A stretch of 64,000 bases of DNA from Parelaphostrongylus tenuis. Taxonomy: Eukaryota > Nematoda > Chromadorea > Rhabditida > Metastrongylidae. Both the position numbers and the translations under genes were made by a program. Shown piece after piece: positions 32,865 to 45,649 of this stretch. The notes below the pieces were generated by a model. The model worked only from the letters and a program-made list of their open reading frames with translations. It searched no databases and was not told the DNA's origin. The stretch covers positions 1-64,000 of the forward strand of contig JAHQIW010000358.1 in NCBI GenBank assembly GCA_019055375.1. The letters are read 5' to 3'. Each line of letters opens with the position of its first letter. Positions within the stretch are counted from its first letter, which is position 1.

Positions 32865-35800
32865 GCTGCATTACCAAGTCATTTGATGCGTTTATATACT
32901 TACTCAGTTGAGGACTTTGACAGTCGGCCTTCACGAATTGTGCGGACTCCAGTACATCTTCCAATCGTCTCGTTCTCACGTGAGTGTCGTCCATGGCAAT
33001 GGTTTCATTCGAGCATGGTCACTGGCGCGAGTTTCATACCATGATCGGTGGAATATCGGCGGGTGCGAATTTAGCTGATGCGAATACAGATATGAATACA
33101 GCTGATTAATTCTTCTCACGAACACATCAGCTCAACGTGTAGGTGGTCGTCCTCGGGGACGAGTAAATTCTTGTGACGTCCACTCCACAGTTCGTTTCGT
33201 CCATCTGTCGTCTCATCTTTTTACTATATGAGCGGCCCGTCTGTGCTTCGCTGTCGATGTGAATGCTTCTGGATCACGAAGATGCGACAAATTACTGAGA
33301 TCTGAACTGCGCAAGCTGGCTAGGTGCTGTGAGTGCCGACTGGTTTCCCCGAAGGCATCGGTCAAGCGCTCTGTGAGTTCTTCGCAGGTAGTTTCGACGT
33401 GGTTGAAGTATCAGCCCACGTATCCGCTGCATAACAGAGCGCTGGCAGTACCGCTGAATCGAAAAGTTTAGCGCGTAGTTTGAGGTCCGTTATTTGATCG
33501 GTGGCTTCTTTGAGAGGTCCGAATGCGGCCCACGTTGCTTTCCTTCTTCTGTCAAGCTCCTCCTTTATGTTGTTCTCCATACTCAGTGAGCGACCAAAGT
33601 ACACGTACGAGGAGGTCTCCGTAGTCATAGACTCATCCAGTCTGCTATTTTCGTTATTGCCCCATTGGTTTTTCATAAAGCCTGAGTCTCTAAGGATTCA
33701 TGCGTAGTTCGATCTTCTTTTCCACTTCGTTAAGTTCCTTGAGCATCGTATCTGCTTCAATAGTCCTTTTGGAGAATAAGATAATGCCATCAGCAAACGA
33801 AGGATCGATAGGAATTTTCCATCGCTGCGCATGTCGTTCTCGTCCCAATCAGGTAACTTCATTATCCACTGCGATGCGGCGGTGAACAGCTTTGGCGATA
33901 TTGTATCGCCTTGCCGAATCCCTTCTTCAATGGGTATTGTAAGAGGTTGATAAAAAAGCTGTATTTTTCTGGTACAGTTCCGGTAGTAGTCTAATAGTTC
34001 CTATATAGGACGGATCCACCCCTTGATGACAAGCGCTGATAGGCCTGCGTTTGTTTCGCAGTCGTTATCGAATGCTTTTTCATAGTCAATGAAGTTTAGG
34101 ATCAAGGGCAGTTGGTATTCCCAACAGACTTCCATGACTCTCGACACGGTTGGGATGTGGCCGATGCGGCAGAAACCCTGTCGAAATCCTGCTGGCCCAA
34201 CTGGTTGTGCCTCATTTAAAGTTCTTGATATGCGCAGAAGGATGATCTTCGTAAAAAGCTTATAAAGTATGCTTAACAAGCAGATTGGACGATAGTTGCG
34301 AAGATTCCTTCTTCACCCTTTTTGTGGATGATGACTATGTCTCTACTGAGTCTCTGGAATTTTTTCCTTTTGAAGGTAAGATATGATATGTGTTGCGAGA
34401 AGTACATGTAAATTATAATCTCCGGCTCGCAGCAAATCGAAAAAGATGTTATGAGGGCCTGAAACCGCCGAGAGCGTTTTTCATGTTTTCTATCGCGACT
34501 CCAACTCCAGAGGGCAGAATCTCAAGCAGTTTTTCACCAATGACGGTTACGAGATCCGAGACGGAGATGGTTGAACGGAGAAGATTGGTGTGGAATTTCT
34601 GGGTTATCACTTCCATGATATGGCAAGGGGTTTTTGTATCCCATCTTTGTTCTTCAATGCTGATAGCGTACACACAGATTCCAACGGCATTTCTTCAGAT
34701 TAGAAATTTCTTGTGCTGCTTCTAGCAGTTCCTTCTGTCGGTAACGATGTAGATCCTCCTACAAAGTTCTTCTGCAGCTGGTATTTGATTTGAATCAAAA
34801 TAAACGTGTTACATTAGGATGAAGCTTCTGCTTCCTTCGCTTTTCGAGCAACTCATTCGTGGTGAAGGAAATGCAATTGGCTCTTCTGGATTGAGCAACT
34901 GAAGCTAAGTCGGCACACATTTTTAGTCCTTCGACAAGCAGCTCGTAGTCTTCGGTCGCATCATCCTTAATCTGCCAGTCAAGGTTGGATGAAAATTCGT
35001 CCAGAGTGTTCTCGTCGTGGACAGTTTGACGAATTCTTCTTGATTGATGACCAGAATTCTTTTCCAGCAAACGGCCGAATCCTATCTTTTCTCGAAAAAG
35101 GCGGTGATCGGACCTAGTATAGAATGATGGCACTACGGTTGTGTCGAAAAATCACCATCTTCTGTTGGCAAGCATATGGTCGATTTTCCTATGCGTCGTG
35201 CGGTTTGCTAACTCTCATGTCTAGCTGCGCTGTTCTTTCTTCTGAAAAAGTGAATTTCCTTAGAAGAGACGTGTCACAAATAGGAATCTCCGTCGCAATC
35301 CGAATTTTCCAATACTGTATTCGCTCTCGTCAGCCACACCTAATCTGGCGTTGAAGTCTTTAACAACGAATTTGTACTACGCCTTATCATTACGGATAAT
35401 TTCTTCCAACTGATGGTAAAACGCGTCCATTTCATGTTCGTTAGCTGTGTCGGTTGGTAAATATCAGTTGATGACAATAATTTTAGTACCACGCTTAAGT
35501 TGGAGTCGAAGAATAGCTAGGCAAGAGGAAAGGATTTCGTAAGTGTCGACGAGATGAGTTACGGACGGTGAACGACAAAACCTACCCCTCCGACATTTCG
35601 TGATGGCACCTTTTCTCTGCGAATTGCGAGTGTGCCGTTGTTTAGTTGACGTATGTCAATTTTCCTGGCTTTCGTTCCTTGCAGGGCAATAACGTGAAAT
35701 TTCATGCGATTTGATGCTTCAAGAAACGAGTGCAGATCGCCGTCAGTGTAAAGTGTTTCTGCATTATATGTACAGAGTAGAAAACAATCTCCGTGGCGTG

Positions 35801-35900
35801 TCACTGCGTATTCACCACATCCTGTTCCAGTGACGTCTCAGGTATCCCTCGTATCCCGTGGTTTTGTGGTCTTTCATCGGTTGTTTCGCCGCCTGATACC
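32865..35900 (-). mobile_element. Second LINE family, near full length but mutated
   Basis: Read on the minus strand. Endonuclease start (35804-35559): [46 protein letters not shown]. Endonuclease end (35133): SFYTRSDHRLFREKI. Reverse transcriptase (34279): ILYKLFTKIILLRISRTLNE, GPAGFRQGF, NFIDYEKAFD. Thumb and tail (33676-33362): SSYVYFGRSLSME and RAKLFDSAVLPALCYA. The 3' part to about 32865 matches 59160-60285. Many stops and frameshifts; the catalytic box is damaged. It is distinct from the 25355 element in wording of every block. Confidence 0.7.
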
Positions 35901-35999
35901 ACAGACGGGAGCATCGAGTGTACGGGGTACAGAGGCTAATCTTATTGCTGGTTGTGCAGATCGATATTCTTTGGATTCCTGACTTAACCTTGCAAGGGC

Positions 36000-36370
36000 G
36001 TTTTCAAGCCTTCAGATCTTAATGATGTCGTTTCCAAGAAATTTGTTCTGCATCCTCTTAGCAATCGGATTTCCTTTCAGTTGATTCGGAGATGACATTG
36101 AGGCCAAATCAACAAACAAAGTAGGAACGAATGAACAAAGTTGACCGACCGATCGAGGATGTTCTAGGACCCGAAAAGACGCTTCCAGGTATTGACGATG
36201 TCGTTTCCGATAAATATCTTTCTAGCAACGGATCCGTTAGTCGTAATTTTTACTCGCTGATTCGGAAAATAATAGAATATAAGAATGTAAGAGATGTTCA
36301 AACCTAAATCAATGAATAATGGATTGGAGAGAGTAGTTAACCGACCGATCAGGGGCCGTTCACGGCCGAA
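36000..36370. repeat. Two imperfect tandem copies of about 185 bases
   Basis: Both halves carry GATGTCGTTTCC, a TTCT..CA block, AGTAATTTT or CTTTCAGTTGATTCGGA, and CCGACCGATC. They lie just 3' of the LINE's 5' end and beside the Penelope-like fragment, where tandem terminal copies are common. Confidence 0.5.
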
Positions 36371-36484
36371 CACCTAATGGACCAACCCACGTTTAGAGTG
36401 AGATAGCAAGTGACTCCATTACGTGTGAGTTGTTTGTTTGCGCACATTTAGGTGATCTTATATTCTAATATTCTCCTAATTAAT

Positions 36485-36960
36485 AACATTTAATTATTGG
36501 GTAGATTGGTTGGTATGAATTTAAGCACCTGAGTTAAGATAAGGTTTGAAAAGCACGTTATTTTATCCGTTGATCCGTCTATACAGCTAATGATAGGTCT
36601 AACCTTGTATGTTGATGGATCAGTTGACACTATATCATCAGTAGATGTTAAACTATGTGTTTTCATTAGTAGGTATAGGACCGAGCAAACTGGTTTATTG
36701 CTGTCAAGCCTAGAGATAACTCGAGTTTCCAAGCCCGCTGCCTTTACCGTATTGACCCATTCTTTGTCTAAATTTTGGTAGTAGCGTCTATATTCCTTCT
36801 CAGAAGATCGACAATAGAGCGGAGCATCCTGGAGATGTTTCTCCATTATTTAGACATCTAACTGACTAAGAATTACTGCGAATTGCCCACCTTTATCAGT
36901 ATCGGACAGACGGATAGATTTTGATCCTGTGAGCACTCTGATCTGATTTGGACCTTGTTT
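36485..36960 (-). mobile_element. Penelope-like reverse transcriptase fragment
   Basis: Minus-strand reading starts DKGGQFAVI, has YYQNLDKEWVNTVKAAGLE, then LYLLMKTHSLTS, KVRPIISCIDGSTDKI and LILTQVLKFIPTNL. DKGG, (L)KTH and RPI(I/V)S are the opening motifs of Penelope-like reverse transcriptases. It has one in-frame stop near 36847 and ends before the catalytic box, so only the N-terminal fingers region remains. Confidence 0.65.
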
Positions 36961-37059
36961 ATGTTTGTGTGTTAGGTTGGAGCTCAATCTTATACATTGA
37001 AGGTGATCAAATACTTGTAGAGTTTTGTTTGAAAATACGAGAAAAAATAGGGTCGACTT

Positions 37060-39478
37060 CGTTTTTTGTCGCTATCTGGTTTTTGCCCTTCGCTGATGAT
37101 ATTGTCCTCAAATCACCAAGCTCAGCCTGGCGGAACGAATATTGACTGATTATTGAATATATTTGATTATTGAATATTGAATACTTCGATAGCGTTTGTA
37201 GAGAGAATGCTTTTCGATTAAAATCAACGAAAAGGATAAGAGAATCGAGAACGCAGTGAAAAGGATTAAGAGCATTCGAATCCGTGCTCATCTTTTTGAC
37301 TCAACGGTAATCCTTGCTTTAACATATGTAGCGATTACCTGATCGCTACGTAAGCAGGATGAAGGATCGCTTGGTGTTATTTAACACACAGTCGGAAGAT
37401 CGATGCTACGAGTATCCCACATCTTACTGAGGGAAAGGATCCAACTTCTCACCTACGTCATCGATCAAGGGTCAAAGACGCCGTTTCAAATTCCGGGCTA
37501 TCGAAAAGAAAATGGACTCTAGACGTGATGTATTTTAACGGAAACCGATGGGCGGGAGCCGTTACCGACCGGAATTCTCGGGATATCAGACGCTCCACAG
37601 GAAGATCACCGACCCAATGATAGATTTCGATTATTTCCCTTATCCGCACCCTGTTTCGGCCCTTCAGAAAGAACGTATTTTTTAGCCGTTGTCAACAATT
37701 AAGTAGTCATGCGATAGTCTGTATCAAAAAAATTTGTATGGTGTATTTTATCTTTCAAAATGGGCTTTTATATTCTACTAAAATAGTGGGAATGAAATTT
37801 TGTTTTTCATCTAAACTTATCTCGCTGACAAAAGTTCTTTCCTTAAACATTCGATAACCAGACGATAGAAAAAATCTTAAGAATTGCGGTAGCAATGATG
37901 TTCTTGGCTTTTGAAACGGAATTCTTGATGCGCTGTAACAGCCAAAAGAACAACGGGTGTTGCAAAATTGAATTATTGCCATTATGCGTGCTTTTCTTCG
38001 ACCCCTCGAGACAAACATACCTTTGGCTCTTTTTTTCAAATTCAAACAATTGTCTCTACCCCCAAATTTCAAGATTCCCATGGTGAGCTTTGTTTTCAAT
38101 ACGGCTGTATTGTTGCGATCCAAGAGCAATAAATTTGTGTTTTACATTGAAATTTTTCTCGTCAAACGGCTTTTGCTTTAGACCTTTCACAATGATTCCA
38201 TAGCTTGAATCTTGTCGATTCTGATAGTATTCTTAGTTCTTGAAAGAATTTTTATTGCGCTACAGCAGCTAAAAGAATGTTAAATTTTGCGCTGAGCGAC
38301 ATCGACTTCAAGCCACCACGCTTTGGCGTATGTGGATAAGGTTTTGCCATATTAGCGCCAAGCCAACACGCTTTTACCTGTGTGTGAATAAGATTTCGCA
38401 ACAAGAGACGCCAGTTCGCTGCACATCGGTTTCATTTCAATTGGTTTCTGCCGGTTTTTATCGAGTTCCATTAATTATGAGATTCATGCTCTAACAAGTG
38501 CTCAAAAAAACGCAGTCATGTTCCTATAAATGCATGGCGAGTATGAACCGAACGTCTGTGCAAGAAAGGTCATTGAAGTTTGCGTTTGGCCCACAGGCTT
38601 TTTGGTTGATCATACAAGCATACCCTCTTCGATTAATACACACCCTACGCGCAAAAGCGAAACCGCAGTATTATTTTGGCTGCTACAGCGCCCTAACAAG
38701 TCTGTTTCAAAATCCAAATACATCATTAGTACCCCTGAGATTTGTTTTATCGGCTGTCAAAATTCTATAGAGATAGCTTTGTTCGGCAAGAAATGTTTGA
38801 CTGAGAAATGAAATGTAATTTTTTTTATGCTTAGAAGCAAAGCCTTTAAGAAATAAATTCTATCTTTCAATTCATTTTGATTCAGGCCATCAAATGATTA
38901 TTTAAACATTAGAAACGACAAAAAACGGATCTTTTTGGGGAGCCGAGACAGGGTGTGCATAATGGAGATAATCCAGTATTGCGAAACCCAATTTTCTTTT
39001 AGCTGTTACAGCGCACAACGAAGTCTGTATTATAAATTATAAACCAAATAGATCATTGTAATCCTTAAGGTTTTAATCTATCGACTGTTCGTCAAAACTC
39101 TATAGAAAAGATTTGATCAGCGAGAAATGTTGTAATAAGGAACGAATTTTGTTTCTGCTCTCTCAGTGCAATGTTAATGCGTTTTCAAAGATTAAATACA
39201 CTGCTCAATTTTTTCTTGAATTAAGCTATCGTATGACTACTTGAACATTGAAAACTACTAAAAAATAGGCCTTTTTGAAGCGTCGAAGCAGGGTGCAAAT
39301 AACAGAAAAGTGCCCGATTTCTCCATGAAAAGGCCTAGAAGAAATATGATGCTCTACAAATTTTTAGAGCAAAGAGGACCACTACACTAGGTTATCTTGA
39401 ACGCGATAGGGAAAAATGGAAGTGTTGCTGGTGTCCGCTTGAGTCATTCGACGCTCAGCGGAACGACAGGTGAAGGTT
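37060..39478 (+). mobile_element. RTE copy split by a 1.7 kb foldback insertion
   Basis: Left part 37060-37628 reads PFADDIVL, RIRAHLFDSTVILALTY, LRKQDEGSLGVI and the TDGREP...RSP region. Right part 39330-39478 resumes at EERYDAL-like sequence and ends LERDREKWKCCWCPLESFDA, RNDR, TGA. Together they make the C-terminal third of an RTE element like 25355-27912, with stops. Confidence 0.65.
37630..39325. mobile_element. Long foldback element of the GCTACAGCGC repeat family
   Basis: Its ends are inverted: left TTATCCGCACCCTGTTTCGG, TATTTTTTAGCCGTTG, AAGTAGTCATGCGATAG; right the complements of TATTTGCACCCTGCTTCGAC, TATTTTTTAGTAGTTT, AAGTAGTCATACGATAG. Both arms hold a CTGTTACAGC(G) or GCTACAGCGC motif. 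No transposase seen. It interrupts an RTE copy, so it is younger than that copy. An internal subunit beginning near 38936 repeats the end sequence. Confidence 0.6.
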
Positions 39479-39479
39479 A

Positions 39480-40050
39480 GGAGTAAGCGTGGTCCAGCGG
39501 AAGGCGATATAACATTGAAGCGCGCAGCACGAAGAAAATAGTATTATTTTGAATGCTACAAGAGTGCAAGGAGGCTTTTCTGAAGCCGAGTCGATTTTTG
39601 AACTCAGAGAAATTTGCGCTTCTTAATGGTTAATGATAACACTGAAAATACGCTTTGTAGGGAGAAATATAAGCGTGACAATGTTAAAAGCGCGCTGTGC
39701 GTGTGAAAAATTGTATTATCTTAGATGCTGCAGCATTGTTAAAGGACTTTTTGAAAAAAAAAACTCGTATAGTAGTCACCGGAATTGAAGTTTTCGCATG
39801 ACTGCTGACATTCTTATGAAAAGTTTCTGTACAACGAAAAACTCTCTTTCATCATTCTCTGACGGATAGCAGAAGCATCTTTCCGCACAGTATTATTTGG
39901 GAAATGGAAGTTGTGGATGATATACGAAAGTGCTCATTGTTGTAAATGCAATAACGAAATTAACGTTTTTAAAGAGATAATAGGAATAATTTTGTGCTAT
40001 TGTTACTTGTCTAGAAATAAAGCTGAACTACTGTAATATTATGATTTCAG
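39480..40050. other. Intron upstream of the 40051 exon
   Basis: Faint repeats such as GATGCTGCAGCATTG and GCTACAAGAGTGCAAGG of the same family as 37630-39325. No exon seen. Confidence 0.35.
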
Positions 40051-41109
40051 TGGTCGACTCTACTTCTTGACTCAACTGTGTTCATCGCTATAACTATCAT
40101 TCCATTTATGTTTGTGGCCAGGGACAAGCCAGCCGCATGTGCGAAAACATCAACCGAAGCTTCACAACACTGCTATCTGGCCGCAGAATCAGAAGATAAA
40201 ATCGTGCCATCAGCGAGTGTCAGAAATGAATCTGACCTGTAGTTGAGTGTAGTAATGACGCAGGTCGCTTCAGAGTCGTAAAGCATATTTAGGTGCCAGT
40301 TCAAACAATTTCCCAGTTCGATGCCCATTGAGTGATCAGTTGAATGTAGTGGATGAGAGCTCCCTGAATATGCGTCAATTTTTACGCTGTGCCACTTCTG
40401 ATCTTCAACTCTTCTGATCATCTCACTACCGTGCATGTAATTTGCTCCAGTCCTGTTTTGCCCAAATATTTTGTAGTTTTGCCTTATAGGTTATTTAATG
40501 ATCATAAATGTTTGTTTGAAATAAAGTAAACCGCCTTTATTCCACTCGTAATAGATACTGTTTCACATCACCAATGGAGATTTGAGTGAGCAGAAAAGAA
40601 ACATAGTTTTTTATTTTCCCATTAACAGACTCTCATCAAACTTTGGCAAGAACAGTCAAAATCTTCTTAGATTACTGAGCCATCGCGAGGTCGGACAGCT
40701 CGTACTGATTCGAATGCACAAGCATTCTAACTTCGTCTCCTCTTCAGCTTCACACACCAATAGATCTCTGTGGTAGGAGGCTTGAGCAATTCAATTAATA
40801 TCAGTGGATACAAACTTATTTATCATGCAACTGAGAGAGTAAAATCTCAAGCTAAAAAGATTGGTTTATCTAAAGTGCGCTCTACTAACAAAAAAGATAT
40901 CTTTATTTGTGTGTTACTTCAACATCACAACTGGATTTTTTGCTATTACAGAAAGCTTTCAGTCTGAGGCAAGCTTTATGGCACAAAAAAATATATTACT
41001 ATTGGAGAGATTGTTATAAACGTCAGCAAAAATGAGCGCCCAACTGTAGCAAAAATCTTTACTTCTCAATATGCAAGCTACAACAATATAAAATTAGATC
41101 GTTAGATAA

Positions 41110-41480
41110 GTTGTGGAACCAGAGCAATAAACACCAAATTAATTGATCAAAAGCAGTCGAGATTACGATTCTAATATAGTTCAATTGCATATTTTGCTGC
41201 AAGCAATTTGTTATACTATACCTGCTTTAAGATGGAGATGTCGTGAGAACTGATTCGCTTGCTATTCATCCATGAATGGCGCAAGGGTAAAATGCTAGTG
41301 AAGCGGCGCGTAAGATCAATGGAGCACGCGCCATTCTTGCATGAGTAGCAAGCGACTTAGTGTCAACGACAGCTCCATCTAAAAGAATAATAGTTAAGTT
41401 ATATACCAAAATGTCCACAAGAAAATGTGCGATTGAACGATCAAAAAATCATGCAAAAAAATCTAATTGTATATAGCGAA
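41110..41480. mobile_element. Foldback MITE, mariner-related family
   Basis: Left end AGAGCAATAAACACCAAATT...AGTTCAATTGCATATTTTG; right end ACCAAAATGTCCACAAGAAA, TGCGATTGAACGATC, TCATGCAAAAA. Same termini as 19905-20435. Confidence 0.6.
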
Positions 41481-41639
41481 AGGAAAAAATCTCTTCTGTA
41501 ATTTCGCAGAGTTCTCAACTATTGGAGCACAGCGGTAGTTAAAAAATTTCTGAGTTGGCGATGAATGATATCGTGCGCCGTGTGTGTTCCTACCAACAGC
41601 GGTACTTGAAGAATTAGTTAGAATCTCAATGATGTTGGG

Positions 41640-41745
41640 TAATAAATAAAACTTTGAGCACCGGAAGGAAGCTGAATCGCCCGATATCCATGGTTTACTT
41701 TCCTATTCATGAATATTACTTAACATTATTGGATATAAAGTTGTT
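41640..41745. repeat. SINE family 1 fragment
   Basis: AAACTTTGAGCACCGGAAGG and the tail ATTACTTAACATTATTGGATA match the 3' portion of the family. No tRNA-like boxes remain. Confidence 0.35.
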
Positions 41746-42111
41746 ACATCACACAACTGCCAAACAAGCAGTTGAACAGAAAAATTTTCTTGACTTTCCA
41801 ATTAGATGGTCTGAAAGCAAATAGTAACAACTCTGGATTGCAGCACTCAGTACACTCTTAGAAGAATCGGAGTTGAATGGGGTTTCTCTTCGTAGTACAA
41901 GAACTGTGTATTTCAGATCTTCTCCGTAACGCTTCAACATATCAGGTTAATGTGACTTCATTTTCATTTCTTGATCCAGTTACTGCAGTATCTATAAGGT
42001 AGCTACTTGGTACACTTTTTGTGATTGCATGTCTTGTCCACTTGATGTCACTCGACTACAGCGTTTTATGTGTTAAACTTTGGGATAATTTAATCTCCAA
42101 TTATATTCGCT

Positions 42112-42499
42112 ATGCACAAGATTTCAAACGCATCGTCTAACTCAGATCCAGCGTTATTGGATGAAGAGAGTGGGCGAAAGCGAGTAGATGGGTATTCTTG
42201 AACTCACTGAGCGATAAAATAAGATCATGCCTTCTCTTGCAGAAAACTTGCGACAAAGAAGAAGGTTGGCGCATTAACTGTCTGTGTGGAGATCTTATCC
42301 ATCATCAGGCAAGTCGTCAATAATATTAGACACTACACAATGATCTAAATTGCGCAAACTAGTACATTACACCAGGTTTTTTGTAGATATCGTACAGCGT
42401 GAGCTTGAGTCCATACTTGTGCCTTATCTCGAGAATGTGTCTCAACGTCAAAATGCGACTCAAACTTCTGCTGAGGCTCCTATTAACAAGTTCGAGTAG
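42112..42499 (+). CDS. Possible small spliced gene, product unknown
   Basis: Candidate exons: 42112-42191 (MHKISNASSNSDPALLDEES...), 42243 to 42308 or 42312 (acceptor CTCTTGCAG), and 42387-42499 (acceptor TTTTTTGTAG; VQRELESILVPYLENVSQRQ, ending NKFE and TAG). An AATAAA lies at 42555-42560, 56 bases after the stop. Splice signals and the last exon look real, but phases of the three pieces do not agree in any one combination I tried, and one donor would be a GC type. No family recognised. Confidence 0.3.
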
Positions 42500-42842
42500 T
42501 GACATACAAAAAACAGTAGGCAGGACGATTCATTAAATGAAGTAGAGTATATGAAATAAAGACAAAGCTGTGGTGGGAAGAGGACGGCAACATTAAAGAG
42601 AACACTCCGGCCATTTAGAGACCATTCATACCGTATCTGGAGGCTTCCACAGAGGGTTTTTTGCCAACGAAATCCAAGTCTTCTTAGTATACTTTGAAAG
42701 AAATTCGATTTTTCTTTCTGAAAACCTTAACTTTAAAAAAACGGAAATTGCAGGTCACTCTTTATAAAGGTTATTCTCTAACAAAGAAGGAGAAAATCTT
42801 TTTTATATCTGTGATTGATTATTATTTTCATAAATCAATTCA

Positions 42843-44610
42843 CCTGTATCACCTATGGTCTCGTTGATAGTCCAGTGATTTGAGCGCATATCAGCAACAC
42901 TTCCATTTCTCCCTCTCGCTGCGAGAGTAGCCGACTGGGTTCTCCTCGCTCTAGGGATTCGCTGAGCATCATATCTTTCATCCATAGCTTTCGTGAAGAA
43001 ATCGGACCAACGGGTAGGTGAGCCTTACTGTAGAGCGCTTGATGTCCCGAGGAATCCAGTCGGTAACGGCTCTCGTCCATCGGTTGTCGTTGAAGCGCAT
43101 CACGTGTCCGGCCCACCTTATTTTCGATATCCTGGCGTGTAGAACGGCATTTGTGATTTTCAATTGCTGGCATAGGTCGGAACTTCGGATCCTCTCATCT
43201 CATTTGCGAGATATGGTATACTCCTATCATCGACATTTCGACTGCGCGTTCAATAACGCCAAGTGATCTTTCATCCTGCTTACGTAGCGACCAGGTCTCT
43301 GCTGCATACGTTAGGGAAGGGATAATTGTCGAGTCGAAAAGGTGGGCACGTAGTCGGATGTTCTTTGTCCTCTTTACAACATCTTCGATGCTCTTAAACG
43401 TTTCCCAAGCCGCTCGTTTCCTCCTGCTCAACTCTGGAGCTAGGTCGTTCATCATGTTGATTTCACGACCTAGATAAACGCAACTGGATCATTCGGAGAT
43501 TGTCGTTCCGTTGAGCGTGAATGGGGCATTAGAAATCCATCCGTTCCTCATGAACATTGTTTTCGTTAGAATTAGTTGAAGACCAATCTTTCCACAGGCA
43601 TTATTGAAATCGGTCAACATTCGTTCCGCTTGGACTGATGTTTGGTGTTATGAGAACCATATCGTCAACAAAGCAAAGATAGTTTGATTGTCGACCGTCA
43701 ATTTTCACTCCCATATCGTCCCATTCTGATGTTCGCATGACGTTTTGCAGGGTTGCAGTGAACAGTTTTGGTGAAACTGTATCGTCTTGTCGGAACCCCT
43801 CTTCTCACGTCAATGGTGACATTATTGTAGAATGGAGATATTTTGGTCTTGAAATGTTCATAAAGCTCACGAAGGATCATTATATACCGAGTAGGGATCG
43901 CCCTGGTTATCCAGAGCCTCTATAACCGCTTCTGTTTCCACCGAATCAAAGGTTTTCTTCAGATCGATGAAAGTGAGACAGAGTGGTTGTTTGTACTCTC
44001 GTGAAACTTCGATGAGTCTTGTAATCGTGTGGATGTGGTCCATGCTACTAAATCGTTTTCGGAACCCTGCTTGTTCGCATGGCTGTCCTTCGTCCAGTGT
44101 TCTGTCAATCCTGTTTGGGATGACTCGAGTAAAGAGTCTATAGAAAACGCACAGCAAGCAGATTGGTCGGTAACTGCCTATGTCCTAAAGGTCTCCCTTT
44201 TTGAACAACAGTGCGATCTTGCTGGTTTTCCATTGAATGGAGATCTTGCATCCATTGAATGGAGATCTTGCATTCTAACAGTGAAGAGCCGAGCCAGGAT
44301 GTTGATGAGAACTGTTGACAGGTTCTTTAGGTGTTCTGGTCTTATCCTGTCTGAACCGGGTTTGTTTCTGTTCTTCACCGACGATATAGCATGTCGGATT
44401 ATGGAAGGGAGGATCGGTGGAGCTACATATTTATCCTCTAATAATTTATACGGCGGTAAAAAAACATGGCTAGCGAAGAGATCTGAGTAGTATTGGTGAA
44501 TGATTTTCTCCATAGCCCTTATGGAAGCCGTACGTGTCCCGTCAGTTTATCGGAATGCAATTATCTCACTGCTCTTCCATCTCTTTTGAGTAGCAGCGTA
44601 TAAAATTACA
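42843..44610 (-). mobile_element. RTE-type LINE, 5'-truncated, minus strand
   Basis: Minus-strand frames: MEKIIHQYYSDLFASHVFLP, PGSDRIRPEHLKNL, YRPICLLCVFYRLFTRVI, EQAGFRKRFSSMDHIH, FIDLKKTFDSVE, VDDMVL in place of FADDIVL, HARISKIRWAGHVMRFNDNR and ERYDAQRIPRARRTQ. Same family as 25355-27912 but beginning only after the endonuclease. Frameshifts at several points and a 22-base tandem duplication at 44230-44273 disrupt it. Confidence 0.8.
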
Positions 44611-44614
44611 AACA

Positions 44615-45645
44615 TTAAACCATTCAATATGTTGTAATGAATGAACCAACTTTTTTCTTACAAAACAGATCACGTTTTGTGATATTTGTGTAATCGAAAT
44701 ATTGTGAACTTAATTTTGCTGCACAACGGCACTCGATTCTCGGAAATATTCAATGTATTTTGAAAGCTGTCGAATTCCAGAGATTGTGAAATTTGCATAT
44801 TTTGAGACTACTTTTTCTCTAACCTGAGCATAACCAATCAGTATTTTCTTAAGAAACTAGACTAACATGACGCTTTTATGAAGCTTTATCCAACTAATAT
44901 CCCGGTGCCTTTGTCTACTTTGGGGCCGCGTTGATTGTGCTACTATCTACTTGTAACCGTTCTGGATATTAGTGGAGTAAATCGCTGATCGTATAAATTG
45001 ATATTGATCTAAAGAAAAAAGTATAAATAGAATGTTTTATTTATTGTCATCACAAGCACAACATATTAATGTGTCCCTTCATTTATTGTATGGTGGACTC
45101 ATCAAATATCCTTTCACGTAACCGAAAATAAGATTTTCTACGAGTTCTGCTGAACGTTATTTCCGTTTCGAGAAATAGCCAAGTGTTGACTACTTTGTTT
45201 TCGGGTTATATTCCGTCATCCGACAGGGATTTGTCGAAGACAATTTTTTGTAGGCAAGTAATTTTCTTTGGACTCTTAATAACCACTCGATGGCTCAAAT
45301 CTCGGGCATCTGCTCCATGCACTTTTCCAAAAAGGTTTTTTTTACAACTCAATAGCACCATAAACAAAACTGTGTTACACATGCGTTGAATGTTCTTCGC
45401 GTTTTCCCCAGTTATTGCACGTAATTTTCGCAGGACAAAACTCATTCCTTTAAACTGCTAGTAATCGTTCAGCTGCTTAAATTGGAGCATTTGTACATTT
45501 TTGAATTTTCTGAACTCTACGCGACTCAATTGTTGATAGTAGCTTGGAAGAAGCTTTGTACAGTGAAATTGAAGCGCGGTCATGAGAAAAGAGGCCGAGC
45601 ATGTAGAACACAATTTTATCTCTAGTTCTGAGAAAAAAGAGAAAG
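44615..45645. other. Spacer with diverged repeat arms
   Basis: 45170-45645 contains blocks such as TCAAATCTCGGGCATC and GCACTTTTCCAAAAAGG that recur loosely at 29090-29250 and 47210-47340. No gene recognised. Confidence 0.3.
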
Positions 45646-45649
45646 GACA

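Larger units (their letters stand above)
23781..40242 (+). pseudogene. SLC17-like transporter 2, C-terminal exons only
   Basis: Four exons of the C-terminal half were recognised: 23781-23948 (ALPHALAMVLKLLVGPLFD...), 24115-24207 (GASACIGLADVSVLKIAQM), 28734-28850 (QHVDFVLVCMNF...AIVCPNNT) and 40051-40242 (WSTLLLDSTVFIAITIIPFM, tail, TAG). The order matches SLC17 major-facilitator anion transporters, and the last two match exons 57038 and 62101 of the third locus. AATAAA at 40520 could be the poly(A) signal. A stop (TAA, third codon) or frameshift lies at the start of the first exon, the 28734 acceptor is a weak CTTGAG, and no N-terminal half was found in 13-23 kb. An RTE element, SINEs and LINEs fill the introns. 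Probably a dead or truncated paralogue. Confidence 0.6.

Noticed and set aside
44029..44490. 153-codon plus-strand open frame
   Set aside because: Antisense of RTE reverse-transcriptase coding sequence.
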